From Malachius bipustulatus (lineage: Eukaryota; Arthropoda; Insecta; Coleoptera; Melyridae): DNA of 64,000 nt. Shown in pieces: positions 25,650 to 39,800 of the stretch. Position 1 is the first letter of the stretch. Each line of letters starts with the position of its first letter. The translations under genes were made by a program, and so were the position numbers. The notes beneath the pieces are model-generated. The model ran no database searches and had not been told where the DNA came from. It saw only the letters and a list, made by a program, of their open reading frames with translations. Location of the stretch: the NCBI GenBank assembly GCA_910589415.1, contig OU342638.1, positions 38,103,579-38,167,578 on the forward strand, written 5' to 3'.

Positions 25650-26640
25650 TTAAATTCTACTGGCAGCTATGCTCTTACAAGTGGGGGTGATTTTTGAAAG
25701 GAGTGATGCCCAAAAAAATTGTATGGAAAAGAGACTGAAACGTCAGATGGGAGGGACGACTTATTCTTGTTGGCCTGTGCTCTTTCAAATGAGCCCGCCT
25801 TTTTTTGAAATTCAATAAAGTTTTACAACGTCGTTTTTAGATCGTTTCAATGCGACAAGTGACGTATGAAGTCAACTGCTTTCGGCAGCTATACTCTCTC
25901 GAATGGAGTAATTCTTGAAACAAAATAAATTACCCCCAAAAAGTGTGAAAGAGAGACTGAAACGTCAGATGGGACAGGTGAGTTATCTCTTCTTGGCAGC
26001 TATGCTCCTTCAGGAGAGCCCGGCTTTTAAAACCAAAAAATCGTGAAAAAATGAGCGAAAAAACTACCGAAATTAAGAAACTTGAACTCGTTAAATAAAT
26101 GCCGCCAACGTGGCTTTTAGAACTTTTCAAGACGATAATAATTGATGGATCGTTGTCTGTTAATGGCAGCTATGCTCTGTTAAATTGGTCTAATTTTTGA
26201 AACAAAACAGTCCGAAATCCGGCGAAAAAAGCGTCACAAACTTTTGGAAAACTTGAACTCGTTAAACGCTGACGAGGTCGCTTTTTGGTCTATTCAAGAC
26301 GATAATAATCGATGAATGCGGTTATCTGTTAATGGCAGCTATGCTCTGTTAAATGGGTCTAATTTTTGAAACAAAAAAGCCCTAAATTCGGCAAAAAAAG
26401 CGTCATAAGCTTTTGGAAAACTTGAACTCGTTAAAAGCTGACGAGGTCGCTTTTTGATCTATTCAAGACGATAATAATCGATGAATGCGGTTATCTGTTA
26501 ATGGCAGCTATGCTCTGTTAAATTGGTCAAATTTTTGAAACAAAAAAATGCCAGAAATTTTTGAAAAACTTGAACTCAAACGCTGACAACGTCGCTTTTA
26601 GATCTTTTCAAGGCGATAATAATATGGAACGGGTGAAATT
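25650..26640. repeat. Tandem repeat around GGCAGCTATGCTCT, 7 units
   Basis: Landmark GGCAGCTATGCTCT (or close variants) recurs near 25,662, 25,774, 25,883, 25,996, 26,164, 26,334 and 26,503. Early units are ~110 bp and later ones ~170 bp, with a common AATTTTTGAAACAAAA and GACGATAATAAT. The unit-length change suggests two rounds of expansion. Confidence 0.8.
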
Positions 26641-27870
26641 TTCCGTTCTACAGGGTCAGATAAATGAAATAAAAGTTCATGCTGATTAAGAATCTAAAAC
26701 GAAATTTCTGGAAACTTTTGACGCTTTTGAAATATCCTGAAAAATTGAAAATCGATATTTCTTATTTTATGAAATATTTCTTCTTTTAATAAAAATCATA
26801 AAGCAAGCAATGTGACGTCATATCAGTGCGGCATCATATGACGTCATTCGGTGAAAATACTTTCTTTTTTTTCGAAAAAAGAACAATATTTTTTTTTAAT
26901 TTTTCAATATTATTGGTTTCCCTTATTTTTTTAATACAAAATAACTCGAAAAAACAATATGGCGGCCATAAGAAAAACAAAATTTGAGTATAAAAACTCC
27001 CAGATCTAGTCGCCTTTGAAAATTTTTTAAACGTCGAATAGATAGCTGTTAACACCTTATGCAAGCCTGCAAAAAATTATTTATTTATTCCGGATAATAA
27101 AAAAGATATGAGTAAAATAAAGCAATCTCAAATTATTCCGCGTGACGTCAGAAGACCGACAATCCCGGAACGCAGCCGGCGCAGTCACAGCCTATTGGAT
27201 CGACGTATCGAGTGGTGTGCGTGGGTGAATCGATCCAGACAACTGACAGGCGTCGCAATAATGACGACGCAGACTGACGCTTCAACAAAGTAAACAAACA
27301 TTCAGTCAACTTAAACGTCAATGTCAACGGAAAATGAATAGAAAATCGAAACTGGGACTAAAAATAAACATAAATTATAGCGTCGCGTTCCCTTACTCCT
27401 ACTCCTCCTACCTCCCGCAATTACTATAATACCGTTCCGCTGCTGTCTTATCAAATTTCAATAAAATCTACGGATACTGATAATAGTAGAGTTGGGTTAG
27501 TAGGTAAGTGCAAGTGATACAAGTGCCAGTGCTAGTGCTAGTGCTAGTGCTAGTTGCTAGTGCCTCCATTAGGAAACGAAGAAGAAGGAAACGAAAAGAA
27601 CGGCTTTTGGTAGTTAAATAAATAAATAAATAATAAATACAATCGCGCTCTTGCTTGTTGCTTGTAACTTGAACTTGTAACAACCGGAAGGAGAAGAGGA
27701 AGAGTAAAAAAAACGAAAGTTTGAATTATAATAATGGATAGGAACCGTGTCGTTCCGCGTTTCTCTTATTAATAAAATCGATTCATTTATACCAAACATT
27801 TGAAATAAAATCGAATAGCAAGATGATGCTTTAAACTTGAGTGATAAACCTGAAGGAAGATATAGTGAAT
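26641..27870. other. 5' flank of the MBOAT gene; no separate gene
   Basis: Contains a GTGCTA hexanucleotide microsatellite near 27,528-27,556 and several A/T runs. The promoter and 5' UTR of the downstream acyltransferase should lie here, but I see no clear core promoter motif. Confidence 0.4.
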
Positions 27871-30800
27871 ATGTCTGCCGAAGAAGTGATACTTACAACA
27901 AAGGGCCCGATTGGTTCGCTGAGCGAATTAATTGGAACGTCCGAGCCAGCCCTGCGTCTACTCTTATCGGTCCTGGCAGGTAATTATATGTTCATTTTTG
28001 TTCATTACGACGTAGTACCTTTTTTTCATTAATTACCTAATTATAATCTTTTTAATTAACATTTGGCTAGCTCTAGCTCGGCATTAATTACGTATAATTA
28101 GATGAAAATGAGAGAGGATCCGGTCCTGGTCTGGTGGGGTGGGTGCTAGAGCGCTAGCAGCTAGCAATTCCACGACCCACGTGTTTATTATTATTATTAT
28201 TCCAGTATTATAGTGGTTATCATTGTTATTATTATTGTTAATTATTATTACGTAAGAGAGAGCGATTAAAATGTAGGTCGTTGCGTAGGTATCTACGCGG
28301 GGGGTATAAAAATATTGCTCCAATTTCAGCGTGTGTGTAATTTCGAGCGTTATTTTTAAATCAAAACACTTTTATTGATCCAGATCCAAATGAATAATGT
28401 ACCTAAATGAAATGCACAATACAGTCAATACACACGTATAGTATGCTAGAACAAATTTCGGTATTTTCTGCGCAAGCGCAATGAAGTATATCTTCTGCGC
28501 AAGCGCAATGACGTAACGTGGCTGACTGGTACCATAATAATTGTTTAAATTTACAGACTGTCATAAATAATATAACAATAGCTTTTGCTTTATTGATTTG
28601 ATTTTTGTGGTGTTACCTATATATAAAATGTCAACTTGTGTATAATTTTTTATAATGAATCAAGCAATATTTTTTATTTAAAAAAATAAATACATAGGTG
28701 AAATTGTCACTTCTACTTATAAAAACTACCAACAATAAATAAACCGCCTCTTTACGGTAACCTGGTGACGTCACTTCAGCCAGGTGACGTCATATCACAT
28801 GCGCAAGAGCTAATTATTATTAGTGTATCTCGTGAATCTCCCTAAACGTGAAATTGTTTCTTATTACGTGCGCCCGCTTGCCTACGTGATATTCTTTCAT
28901 CGATTTTGTAATTTGTACCCTTTCAAATTATTCATATGAACGTAAAATAATAAGTGGAGCGGTACCTTTGTGTGTGTGTAGGGGGGGAGGGTCGATTTAA
29001 CTGTTCCTGGCTTCCTGTACCTATTCAGGGATCACCAATAAAAAAATATTGATCTTGAAACGTGTCAACTGGTGGGACCGGTTCTCCAGATTTTCATCAT
29101 TTTTTCAGAGAAGATGCGCATCGAAAATGTGAAAACCAATCCGACATGACGTCATCATTTTGAGAAAAAAATTAAAAACCGAAAAATCATTTTTTTGCGT
29201 AAAAGGTTCAAGGGGTAGAAAGGGATTTTCGAAATTTTTATGGGAGACGGTCCTTGAAGCGATACACCATGTTCCGGAAAAATCGGCCCCTAACACGCTG
29301 TATTTTACACAAAAAAATCCTAAAAATCTCTTTTTTTCATAAAAAAAAGTCTGGTGGAACCGGTTTTTCCGATTTTGAGAAAAAAAAAACGCAAAATCAT
29401 TTTTTTGCGTAAAAGGTTCAAGGGGTAAAAAGCGATTTTCGATTTTTTTATGAGGAGACGGTCCTTGGAGCGATAAATCATATTCCGGAAAAACCGGCCC
29501 CCAACGCGGTCTGTATTTTCCACAAAAAAATAAATAAAAACTCAAAAAATCGCTTTTTTCATAAAAAAGTCGCGTTACTGATGGGGCCTGTTTTCCGCAA
29601 AAAAAACGCAAAATTTTCATTTTTTGCGTGAACGGTTCAAGGGGTAAAAAGCGATTTTCAAAATTTTTATGGGAGACGTCCTTGAAGCGATACATATCAT
29701 ATTCCGAGTCATGTTCCTGAAAAATCGGCCCCTAACACGGTCTGTATTTTCCAAAAAAAAAAATTAAAACTCCGAAAAATCGCATTTTTTCATAAAAAGA
29801 AAAGTCTGTACGAACCGGTTTTGCCTGTTTTTCCTATTTTCTTCATTTTTTCAGGGAAGATGCGCATAGACATAAAATATGTGAAAATTAAGCTGACATG
29901 ACGTCATCATTTTGAGAAAAAAAATTTAAAAAATTTTGAGTAAACGGTTCAAGAGGTAAAAAGGGATTTTCGAAATTTTTATGGGAGACGGTCCTTGAAG
30001 CGATAGGTACATCATATTTCGAAAAAACCGTCCCCCAACACGATTCGCATTTTCCAAAAAAAAAAACCTATAAAAATAAAGTCTGGTGGGGGTGGGACCG
30101 GTTTTTCCCGATTTCCTTCATTTGTTCAGGGAAGATGCGCATTGACATGACGATCGACATAAATGTGAAAATCAATCCGACATGACGTTTTGACATCCGA
30201 CATCATTTTGAGAAAAAAAATCAAAACCGCAAAATATCAATTTTTTGCGTAAACGGTTCAAGAGGTAAAAAACGATTTTCGAAACTTTTTTATGAAGAGA
30301 CGCTCCTTGAAGCGATTTTTCATATACCGGAAAAACCAGCCCCGTTTTTTCTCGATTTCTTCTCAACCGTTTACGCAAAAAACTGAAATTTTTCCGGTTT
30401 TATTTTTTTCTCAAAATGATGACGTCATGTCGGATTGATTTTCACATAATGTCGATCGTCATCTTGATGAACATCTTCCCTCAAAAAATGAAGAAAATCG
30501 GGAAAACCGGCTCACCAGCAACTCGCGACTTTTTTATTCCAAGTTATCAATTTTTTCTGATGTATTTTTTATAAATTTTTTTTGTGTGCTAGCTAACTAC
30601 TGTGCAGCACTTGAAAAACGGTGAAATTTGTGCACTATTAGTGTATTTCTCGGTGTATTTTTTAATAAAAAATACACTTTTTGGGATCATTTTTCGAAAA
30701 TCACCCAAACTTATCAAATGTCCACCGATCATGACCCCCAGATTACGAAAAAGTGGTTTTCCAAAATTCACCTGCCCATGAAATTTCGATTTTAAAAACG

Positions 30801-33800
30801 CTCCTATAGTTTTATCTTTCAAGATTAGTAAACGAAATTTTGGATCCTTGTAAAACTTTGGGATGACGTTGACGTTAGAATTTCGTTGAAAAAGTTTCCA
30901 AAAGTCGCGTTACTTCTACAGGGTGTCCTTTCAAAATTCCAGAAATCCGGTTTTTGTCATCTCATTTCAGGTCGCAGTTTTCAATCTAGGCAACTGAATT
31001 GTTTGTGGGAGTAAGAAATCCACAAGGAGTGGTCTGGTATTGCACTTGAGCTAAATCGACGGTGCCGTTTCAAAATGGCGGCCATTTAATTTTCGGAAAA
31101 TTGGCTATTTTTTGAACACCTGTATGAGCAAGATGGAAAAAAAAACTTTGAAACCAAATCAACAGGATTGGAAGAAAATTTCATCAGGATTGATTAAATT
31201 TCTTTAATTAGTTAAAATAGGGACATGTAAGCCGTTTTTCTCTATCTTTAGCCGTTTTCGTTGTACAGGGCCTTTAACTTGAAAAATGACGATTTTCACT
31301 TGTTTATAACTCAAAAACTTCTGAATTTAAACACCAACTGTAAAAGCCAATCTTATTTTCTCTTCTCAGACAATCTAAAAATGCAATAACATAGGCGCAT
31401 TCCATTTAAAAAAACATAACTTTGATATGCCACTGTCATATGGGACACTCTGTATACCCCAAAATAATTTTAAATTTTGGCCATTGTGATCCTGTACTTG
31501 AATGTGCAAAAAATTTTTGGAAAAAATCCATCGTTTGGCCTACAGAGACCGCTTCGAATAAGCTGGGACACCCTGTAGATAGAATGTGTATACAGGGTGA
31601 TAAAAAATTTGAAAAAATCTGCTCCATGGGATCGAAAATCGAAATCCAGCCCTCACTGTTCGTTCACCGACTGGCTGGTCCAGCAGGCAGGGCAGGACTC
31701 TCTGTACTTACACCCCAACGCCCGTTACTATTTATTATAGTGGAGCGGAAAGAGCCCGCTATTTCGCTTATTTAAGGGACCGGTACCGTCATATTGAGGG
31801 ATCTTTGGGGCACTAGGATCTCGTTTTGCGACAAGCTCCTCGGTGCTGACAAAAGTTACAGCCCTTTGAATCTGAGATTTGTGATTTTTTTTTCACGAGT
31901 AAAAGCTTCGCAAAGTTTTTTTCTTCTCCGTCACCGGTCAACATTGGGGACTCTAGTTTTGTTTTCCCCTTCTAGTTATGATTATTGAACGAAATGGCGT
32001 ATTTAAAGTTTTCAAAATATTCAGTGTTTTTGTCCGATTAATCACACAATTTCTGCAAAGTTATTCCGACTTTGAACACCTTTAATTTTTTTCACGATAT
32101 CGATTCCAGTTTCTTTGTTATCGTCTGATAAAATGAAGTTTTGCGAACATTTTATTCCGTACAACATTTTTTATAGTCGCGTTTCAAAAATAAAGTTTGA
32201 AACGAATTATTGGCAGATAGACACGTTGGGCGCCACTTGAAACGAATTATTGGCAGATAGACACGTTGGGCGCCACTTGAAACGAACTATTACTACCCTT
32301 AGAGGGGAAAAATAGTCGCTGAGAGCATGAGACAGAAAAAAAAACAAGGGTCGTAGGTTGAGTCGCTAGTCTAAGAGGGTCAACAATAACAAGCCGGTCA
32401 GCAGAACAACAGGTACTCTTTATTAAAATATAAAATATATCACAGTGATTAATATTACACTCTTGAGCACGGTTAACAGATAATAAAAAAAACAAGAGCG
32501 TGCGGTGCTAGTCGAATGAATGGATCGGTTGCTAAGAGTTTACAAGGCACTTATCTTCGTATGGCTTGGCTCCAGGAACTTGCTTGGTTTGAAAGGGTGA
32601 CTTGGTATCCAAGAAAATCTGCCTTGGTACGTGGAGTTCTTCTCGGTACGAATAAGATGACCTCCAGGAAAAAAGTTGCCTCCAAGAAAAAGATTGCCTC
32701 CAGGGAAAAAGCTGTAATTTCATGTGTATCAGAACCACTCTTGCATTAATGAATCGGTCCGATCGAGTCTGCTTGCCGAGGGTACATAAAATGATGTCCC
32801 GTCCTCAAGATATGTTAAGATCAAACATGTGATCGGCAAAGTTTTACAAGCGGAGCGAAACTCGATCGGATTTAAAAAGAATTAAAATTAGCATACGGTA
32901 TTATGAAAATATGATCTGTATAATTCTAACGCAATTGAGAAAATCATTTTACGACACTCACCAAGCCAAAAACGTAGTTGATTCTTATAATAATTAACGT
33001 GAAAGTTCACGACGCCATTTCAGGAAACTTAAGGTGTTTGCGGACCCTTCATCCGCGAATTTCCAGGAGAGAAAGAGAATGATGAAACGCACCTGATTGC
33101 AACTTGACAGTCGATGTTACGAAACTCGAGGCCGCCAGCTTGCGTCGCACTAAAACCCACCATCCCTCACTCACTGCGCGCGCCCGCCGTTGTCTCCGTG
33201 TTACCGGCATCTAGCCGGTACGTACAAAATGTACGTTACAAGTTAGCCAGTGGCGTGCATCGGAAAAGGGGCAAAATTGTTAAATTTAAAGATCCATTCT
33301 AAGACACGTTTTTTTCAAACGAAATGATGACAATTTGAAAATGTTCATAATTGATGCGCAAGAAGGTTTTTTTTTGGTATTCTTAAGTCCTAAACAGAGT
33401 TTTTTTATCAAAGATTTTGTATACGTTTATAAAGTAGACTAAAATTGATACAATTGGATACCAGAACCAGCTCATAGATTAAATACTTGCCGAGATAGAT
33501 CACTCAAAAAATTGACAATGTTTTCAAAAAGAGTGAAATTTTAAGATTTCGTCACTTTTCAACCCCGATATCGGGGGAAATACTCATTTTACGGGTAAAA
33601 TTATAGGAAAAAAATGTAGCAAATGTAATAAGCTTTAATTTAAGCAAAGAATGGCGTCTGTAGGACGCATAGTTTACTCACAAATCTTAAAAATCCAAAA
33701 AATTGAGGTACGTGAAGTTAGCCCGAAAAAAATCGCTAAAACGTTGCCCATCCTTTGATCATGTTTTACCACCAACTCATTTTGTTTTACTACTAAAGGA

Positions 33801-36800
33801 GAAAAAAGTTACGGAATAAATTAATCATTTTTACCACAGACGATGGCTATGGTGGTTAAAAACGTAACAAAATATTTACCACCCCTTAATTTTAAGGCAC
33901 GATTTCGCTATTAAACTCAAACAAAACAATCGTTTGATGAAATTGTTTGAAAATGATCGAGTCTGTTACAATAATAAAAACAATAATAACAATAATACTC
34001 GCTGCGATAGCAAAAAAAAATGATGATAATATTTTAATTGTACGGTTGTTTAGAACTAGAACTAGAACTGGATAACAAAAATAATACGCAAATGATGGTG
34101 TGTTGTTGCAAAGGTCAAGTTTTATATTCTGATCAACGTATGTAATTAATGTAACTAATGTATGCATGTACTACTTGCTTGTTTAGAAACTGGTAGCTAG
34201 TTTGAAATTGTAATTTTTCTAATTTCCTCATTGTTTACAAATTTATAAATAGTTCGGTGCTGTTGCTTATAAATTAAACACAAATTGTTCAATTTGGGTG
34301 CTTGAATTATGCAGGAAATCGACCCGAATGTGTACATATTAATTTTTCCTGTGTAGGAATTAATTTTTTCCATCTCTAATTAACCAAAATTAACATTTTT
34401 TGGCATTAATGGTATAAAGAAATCATTTTCAGAACTAAAGCGATTTTTTTTATGAATGAGAGATCTAACTTTCTCTTTTCTGCTTTCTTATTAAAAAAAA
34501 GACGTCTCAGAAAAAATTGTTACACGAGTCTTTATTAAAAACTAACGTGTTTTGAGAATAAGCTTTCTCGCTTTCTCCTCATTGAATTAGAGAGCGATCG
34601 AGTGAGATAGAGAGAGAGAGAAATGTAAAATAGCGAGAGAGTCAGAGCGACAAACTAAAGAAAGAGAAGAAAAAAATTGGAGAATTTGAAGAGAGAGAAA
34701 AGAGGGAAAATTTTTAAACAAGAAAAACTAGATGCCAATTAGAAACAAAGAGAGAGTATTTTCTTTTATTACAATCCAGGAAACGTCAAATTTTGATTTA
34801 ATTTGAGAAAGCCACGATGAAATAAAAACACAAGTTTTTTTGAGGATATACTTTCTCTTTTAATTCAATTTGAAAGCGAGAGAGACACATTTTTTTAATA
34901 ATCCTTAATATTTTTATTTAAGACCTGACTTCTAGTTCTTGTAGAAGGAAAGAAGAGGAAAAAAGATATGAAATTTTTAGACAGAGGCAAAAAAACGAGG
35001 GTACACTTTCATAAAATTGGATTTATAGCTGAAAAAAAGAAAGAGAGAGTGAGGGTAGAAGTCTATTTCATTATTTAATTTCACTACAACCCAGGAAACA
35101 ACATAATTTGAGTTAATTTGAGAAAGCCCCGATTAAATGAAATGGCAAGGACTTGTTTTGAGAATGTGCTTTCTCTTTTCATTCAGTTCGAGAGCGAGAG
35201 AGACACTTTTTTTAATAACCCTTAAACTTTTTAAATATTTAAAGCCTGACTTCCAGTTCTTGTAAAAAGGAAGGAGAGGAAAAAAGATTGAAATTTTTTG
35301 ATAGGCAAAAAAAAACGAGGGTATACTTTCATAAAATTGGATCTATAAATGAAAAAAAAAGAAGAAGGAAGGGGAGAAGTCCATTTCATTTCATTTCACT
35401 CACCCAGGAAACAACAAAGTTTGAGTTAAATTGAGAAAGCCACAATAAAATAAACACAAGTATTATTTTTGAGAACAAGCTTTCTCTTTTTGTTCAATTA
35501 AAGAGCGAGCGACAGATATGTAAAACGAGGAAGAAAGACAGAGATACCCTTTTTAAATCGCCTTTAATTTTTTGATTAAAAAAAGTCAACTCAGCACTCG
35601 TTACTTCTAAGTTCTTGTAGAAAGGAAAATGAAGAAAATTGACTGAACAGTGCTAGACCTTTTAAGCGGCCAGCTTTCATAAAACTAGAAAGAAAATTAG
35701 AAATAAAAAGAGCGGTGAAGTGTATTTCATTTCATTACAACCCAGGAAACACCGAAATTTTGGTTAATTTGAGAAAGCCACGATTAAATAAAATCACAGG
35801 GACAATTTTTGAGAATATGCTTTCTCTTTTCTTTCAATTCGAGAGCGAGAGAGACACATTTTTTAAATAAACCGAAAGCTTATTATTTAAAACCTCACTT
35901 CCAGTTCTTGTAAAAAGGAAGAAGAGGAAAAAAGACGTGAAATTTTTAGACAGGCAAAAAAACGGGTATTCTTTCATAAAATTGGATCTATAGCTGAAAA
36001 AAGAGAAAGAGAGAGTGAGGGGAGAAGTTTCCCCATTTCATTTCACTACAACCCCGGAAACAATAAAGTTTGAGTTAATTTGAGAAAGCTACGATGAAAT
36101 GAATTTGCAAGGACTATTTTTGAGAACAAGCTTTCTCTTTTTGTTCAATTAAAGAGCGAGCGACAGATAATATCTGTCATATTATGTAAAACGAGGAAAA
36201 AAGACAGAAATGCACTTCCTTAAATTTTTTTATTTAAAAGTCAACTCAACACTTCTAGTTCTTGTAGAAAGGAAAAAGAAGAAAATTGACTGAACAGTGC
36301 TAGACCTTTTAAACGGCCAGCTTTCATAAAATTAGAAAGGAAATTAGAAATAAAAAGAGCGGTGAAGTGTATTTCATTTCATTACAACCCAGGAAACACC
36401 GAAATTTTGGTTAATTTGAGAAAGCCACGATGAAATAAAATCGCAAGGACAATTTTTGAGAATAAGCTTTCTCTTTCATTTCGATATTGGTTTGGAAACT
36501 TTGATTCAACTTATGACGAAATGAAAAATAAATTTTGAGGAAACTTACCTTTCTCTTCACTAAATTCGATCAAAAGTGTAAATCAAGACGATTTTCAGTT
36601 TTTTTTTCGAAAAAATAATCAAATGGGTACAGGAAAGTCTTTCTTAATAACAAATTTCTTACAGTACCTAATTAGAAAGTCTGTTAGAAAGAAAACATGC
36701 TCTGATTTAAGGAAATTATGATGAAGAAATACCCTAATACGTTTTTTTTGAGAATAAACTTTCTCTATTTATTTGAAAATCTGATGTAGACAGAGAGAGA

Positions 36801-39800
36801 AAGAGAAAGCCGAAGAATTTATTTCTTAGTTTGGTAACTTTAAAATTTCGCAATAACTTTTGAGAACATAAAAATTAAAATATTTTTTTGAGAACAGGCT
36901 TTCTCATAATTAGAGAGTCAAATAGGAGGGGAGAAAAATTATTTTTTCAACCCAGAAAACATGAATTGATTTAAGGAAAGTTGGTAAAAAAAATCAAAAG
37001 AGATTAAATAAATAAAAATCAAAAAAAAAGAGAGGGGGGGAAGAGAATATATTTCAAGTAATAAACTTTAAATTCGAATCAAGTTTTGTGGAAGGTTAGA
37101 TACCTTTTTCATCAAGGAGATACTTTTTTTTAATAAGGTGCTGCGGTCGGGCTGACCAGATTAGGCTCTGGGCCAATTTAAAATGATTCTTGGCCAATTA
37201 AAATTCGATCGTTGTTGAAATAATTGCCGACTTACCTTCGTTGGGCCGAAGTATTAATTGATGCACCAAAATCTCACCCAGATTTCGTGCGACTGTGGTA
37301 ACATCAGCAGCATAAAGCGGTACGGTTTAATTTCCTCTAAGATAAAAGATAGTGGGATGCCAGTGCCTTATGGTTTTTGAATAATTGATCTAAAGTAACC
37401 TGAACTATAAAGGCATCAAAATTCACTCAGGTTATGAGATGTTAACTATTTCTAACTACTGTAGTATCTACCTACTGAATAATAAAATTGATCTTTTAAT
37501 GAAAAGTATATTTATGAATTCTGTTTACAAAATAACTTGATTGAAATTCTATGGTTATGAAATTACTAATTAATTGATCCTGAAGTTAATCGTAAAATAT
37601 CTCATTTAACAGTTTAACTGATAGAGAAAATAATAGATCTATTTTTTCCTTCACATAAAAAGTGACAAATTCATTTCAAGCATTACTTGAATAATAATGG
37701 TAATAATTGTATATCAGGTATTTCAAAGTTATTATTAATATAAGTTTTAATTAATAAAACATCAATCTCACGACGAGATAAGGCAATAGAACGACACAAA
37801 AATCCTAACAGATTTCTCTGATATCACTCTGAGCAATAAAAGGTTATGTCACACTTTGCTTACTGATACGACATTTTGCCTTCCTTGGAATGTCGTGCCG
37901 AGACTGGAGAGCGGAGCCCTGGACGAAATCTCAGGATAGGAGACTGTGGTCTCCCTCTGGGGTGGCAGAAAGACTGGTGGATGGGGTCGTGTCCCGTGGG
38001 AACACGTGCCTAACTCTGGTAGCGTGGTCGTCCTTCGAGGTTAGATGAAACTCGAAAATATGGGGCTACGAATGATGAGATCCAGTATTCATGGGCAGAT
38101 AGTAGCAAAACCTTCAGATAATGTAAGGGATTCCTTCCATAAAAGCGGATATTCAGATGTAGAGATGGTGGAAACCAATATGGCGTCCGTGAAGACAGGT
38201 GGGGTTCTACTCCGTAGATAGGTTTTCCGACGAGATAAGATAGTGCCCCAATTGATAGGGTAGGTAGAAAGAACTATAACAATATATAAACTCTATTAGA
38301 GAAAGTTTCAGATAGTTTGAACAATTTACTTACCCGATCTATTAATAATCGGTCCTTAGATAAAGAGAAAAGGTAGGGGTGCGACTGGTCGCTTCAAACA
38401 CCAAGAATGGAAGATGGCCGAGCCTGTTCCAGACTCGCGAAAAGGACCAATCCTTTTGCGCAACTCAAAAGGGTGTTAGTTCATCTTCCGAAACTACATC
38501 ACAGCGACATCTGTGTTTCTAGTTAATCGAAAAGGAAGATTGTAAGAGAAGGAAGTTACAGATTGTACTACAAGGTAGGGATCTTGAACTTGCCTAGTTT
38601 AGTTAGTTTTACCACTCGGCAACAGGTGGCGATGTTGGATCGAAATTCATGTTTCAATCAAATAAAGTGGCTAGGCGGACACCTTTATAGTAGGGATTTA
38701 GACAATGATATCTTATTTAATAATATTAAATGGAGCTAATTAAAGAATAAAACCTTTAACGACGTTACACACCTCTCTTTACCGGGGTAAGGAAAGGATT
38801 AAAGATAAACCAACTGGAAAAAGCACAGGCGTATTTCAAGTAGTTACTATACCCGAAGAAGGGTATGTTTGCGGGACAACTAGGTGACGATAAGCTTAGA
38901 GAATATGATTCAGAAAACACGTTCATAAATAACATGAACCTTTCGAGGAAATAAGATAACAACTCTGAACGAACAAATTGTCAACGACATCGTTGATCTG
39001 TTTCATTGAATGAATAAAATTTCTCTTATATATGCTTACTAAGGTAACATGCAACTTTCAAAGGGAATAGCGTTAGGTTTACTAAAATTACATGCAACTA
39101 AAATATTAAGCACTAGGTAATAATTATTCATAAGGTATAAAAATAAAATATTCTTGCTTCTTTGCAAAGGCAACAAAATAAAAGATATGCTAGTAACGGT
39201 AGTAACAAGATAATTAAGATAACTTTCTTAAATGGTAATTGTTCTCGCCGAACAATGTCGATAAACAAAGGAATAAGTTCTAGATAACTAGATATGAAGA
39301 TACGATAAGATATGGTTAGATAATATAAGATAAGGTAGATACGATAAGACAAGATAATCCTAGATCTCCTGAGGTGGGCACGGTTTCCTCCTTTGCTGTT
39401 GAACGCCGCTTCCCCGACCAACGACAACCCGCGCTCTGCTTTGAAGCATGCCCCGCCACTGAGACAGTGGTGAGCGGAAAAGTCTAGAATGAAACTGTTG
39501 CGGTTAAGTAGCAGGTTCAACAAAGCAAAAGTGAAACTCGATCCTCAAGGGGGTTGATGCTGTCCAAACTTGGGCATCAAAACATCTATGTACAGGGAAA
39601 GATAAATTTTTGGAGTCCACAAGGGTAATCCATGAGTAAGATTTTTCATCTTTGAACCAGTCAAATTTGACTATGTTGTCGTTTATGCAACTCCATAATG
39701 AATGGTTAAGAGAAAGGAAGTTTGCCGATAATCACTGCGTAGCTTATCAAATAGCGTAAATGCAATAATCACCTCGATAAATCATCCAATAATCGCACAG

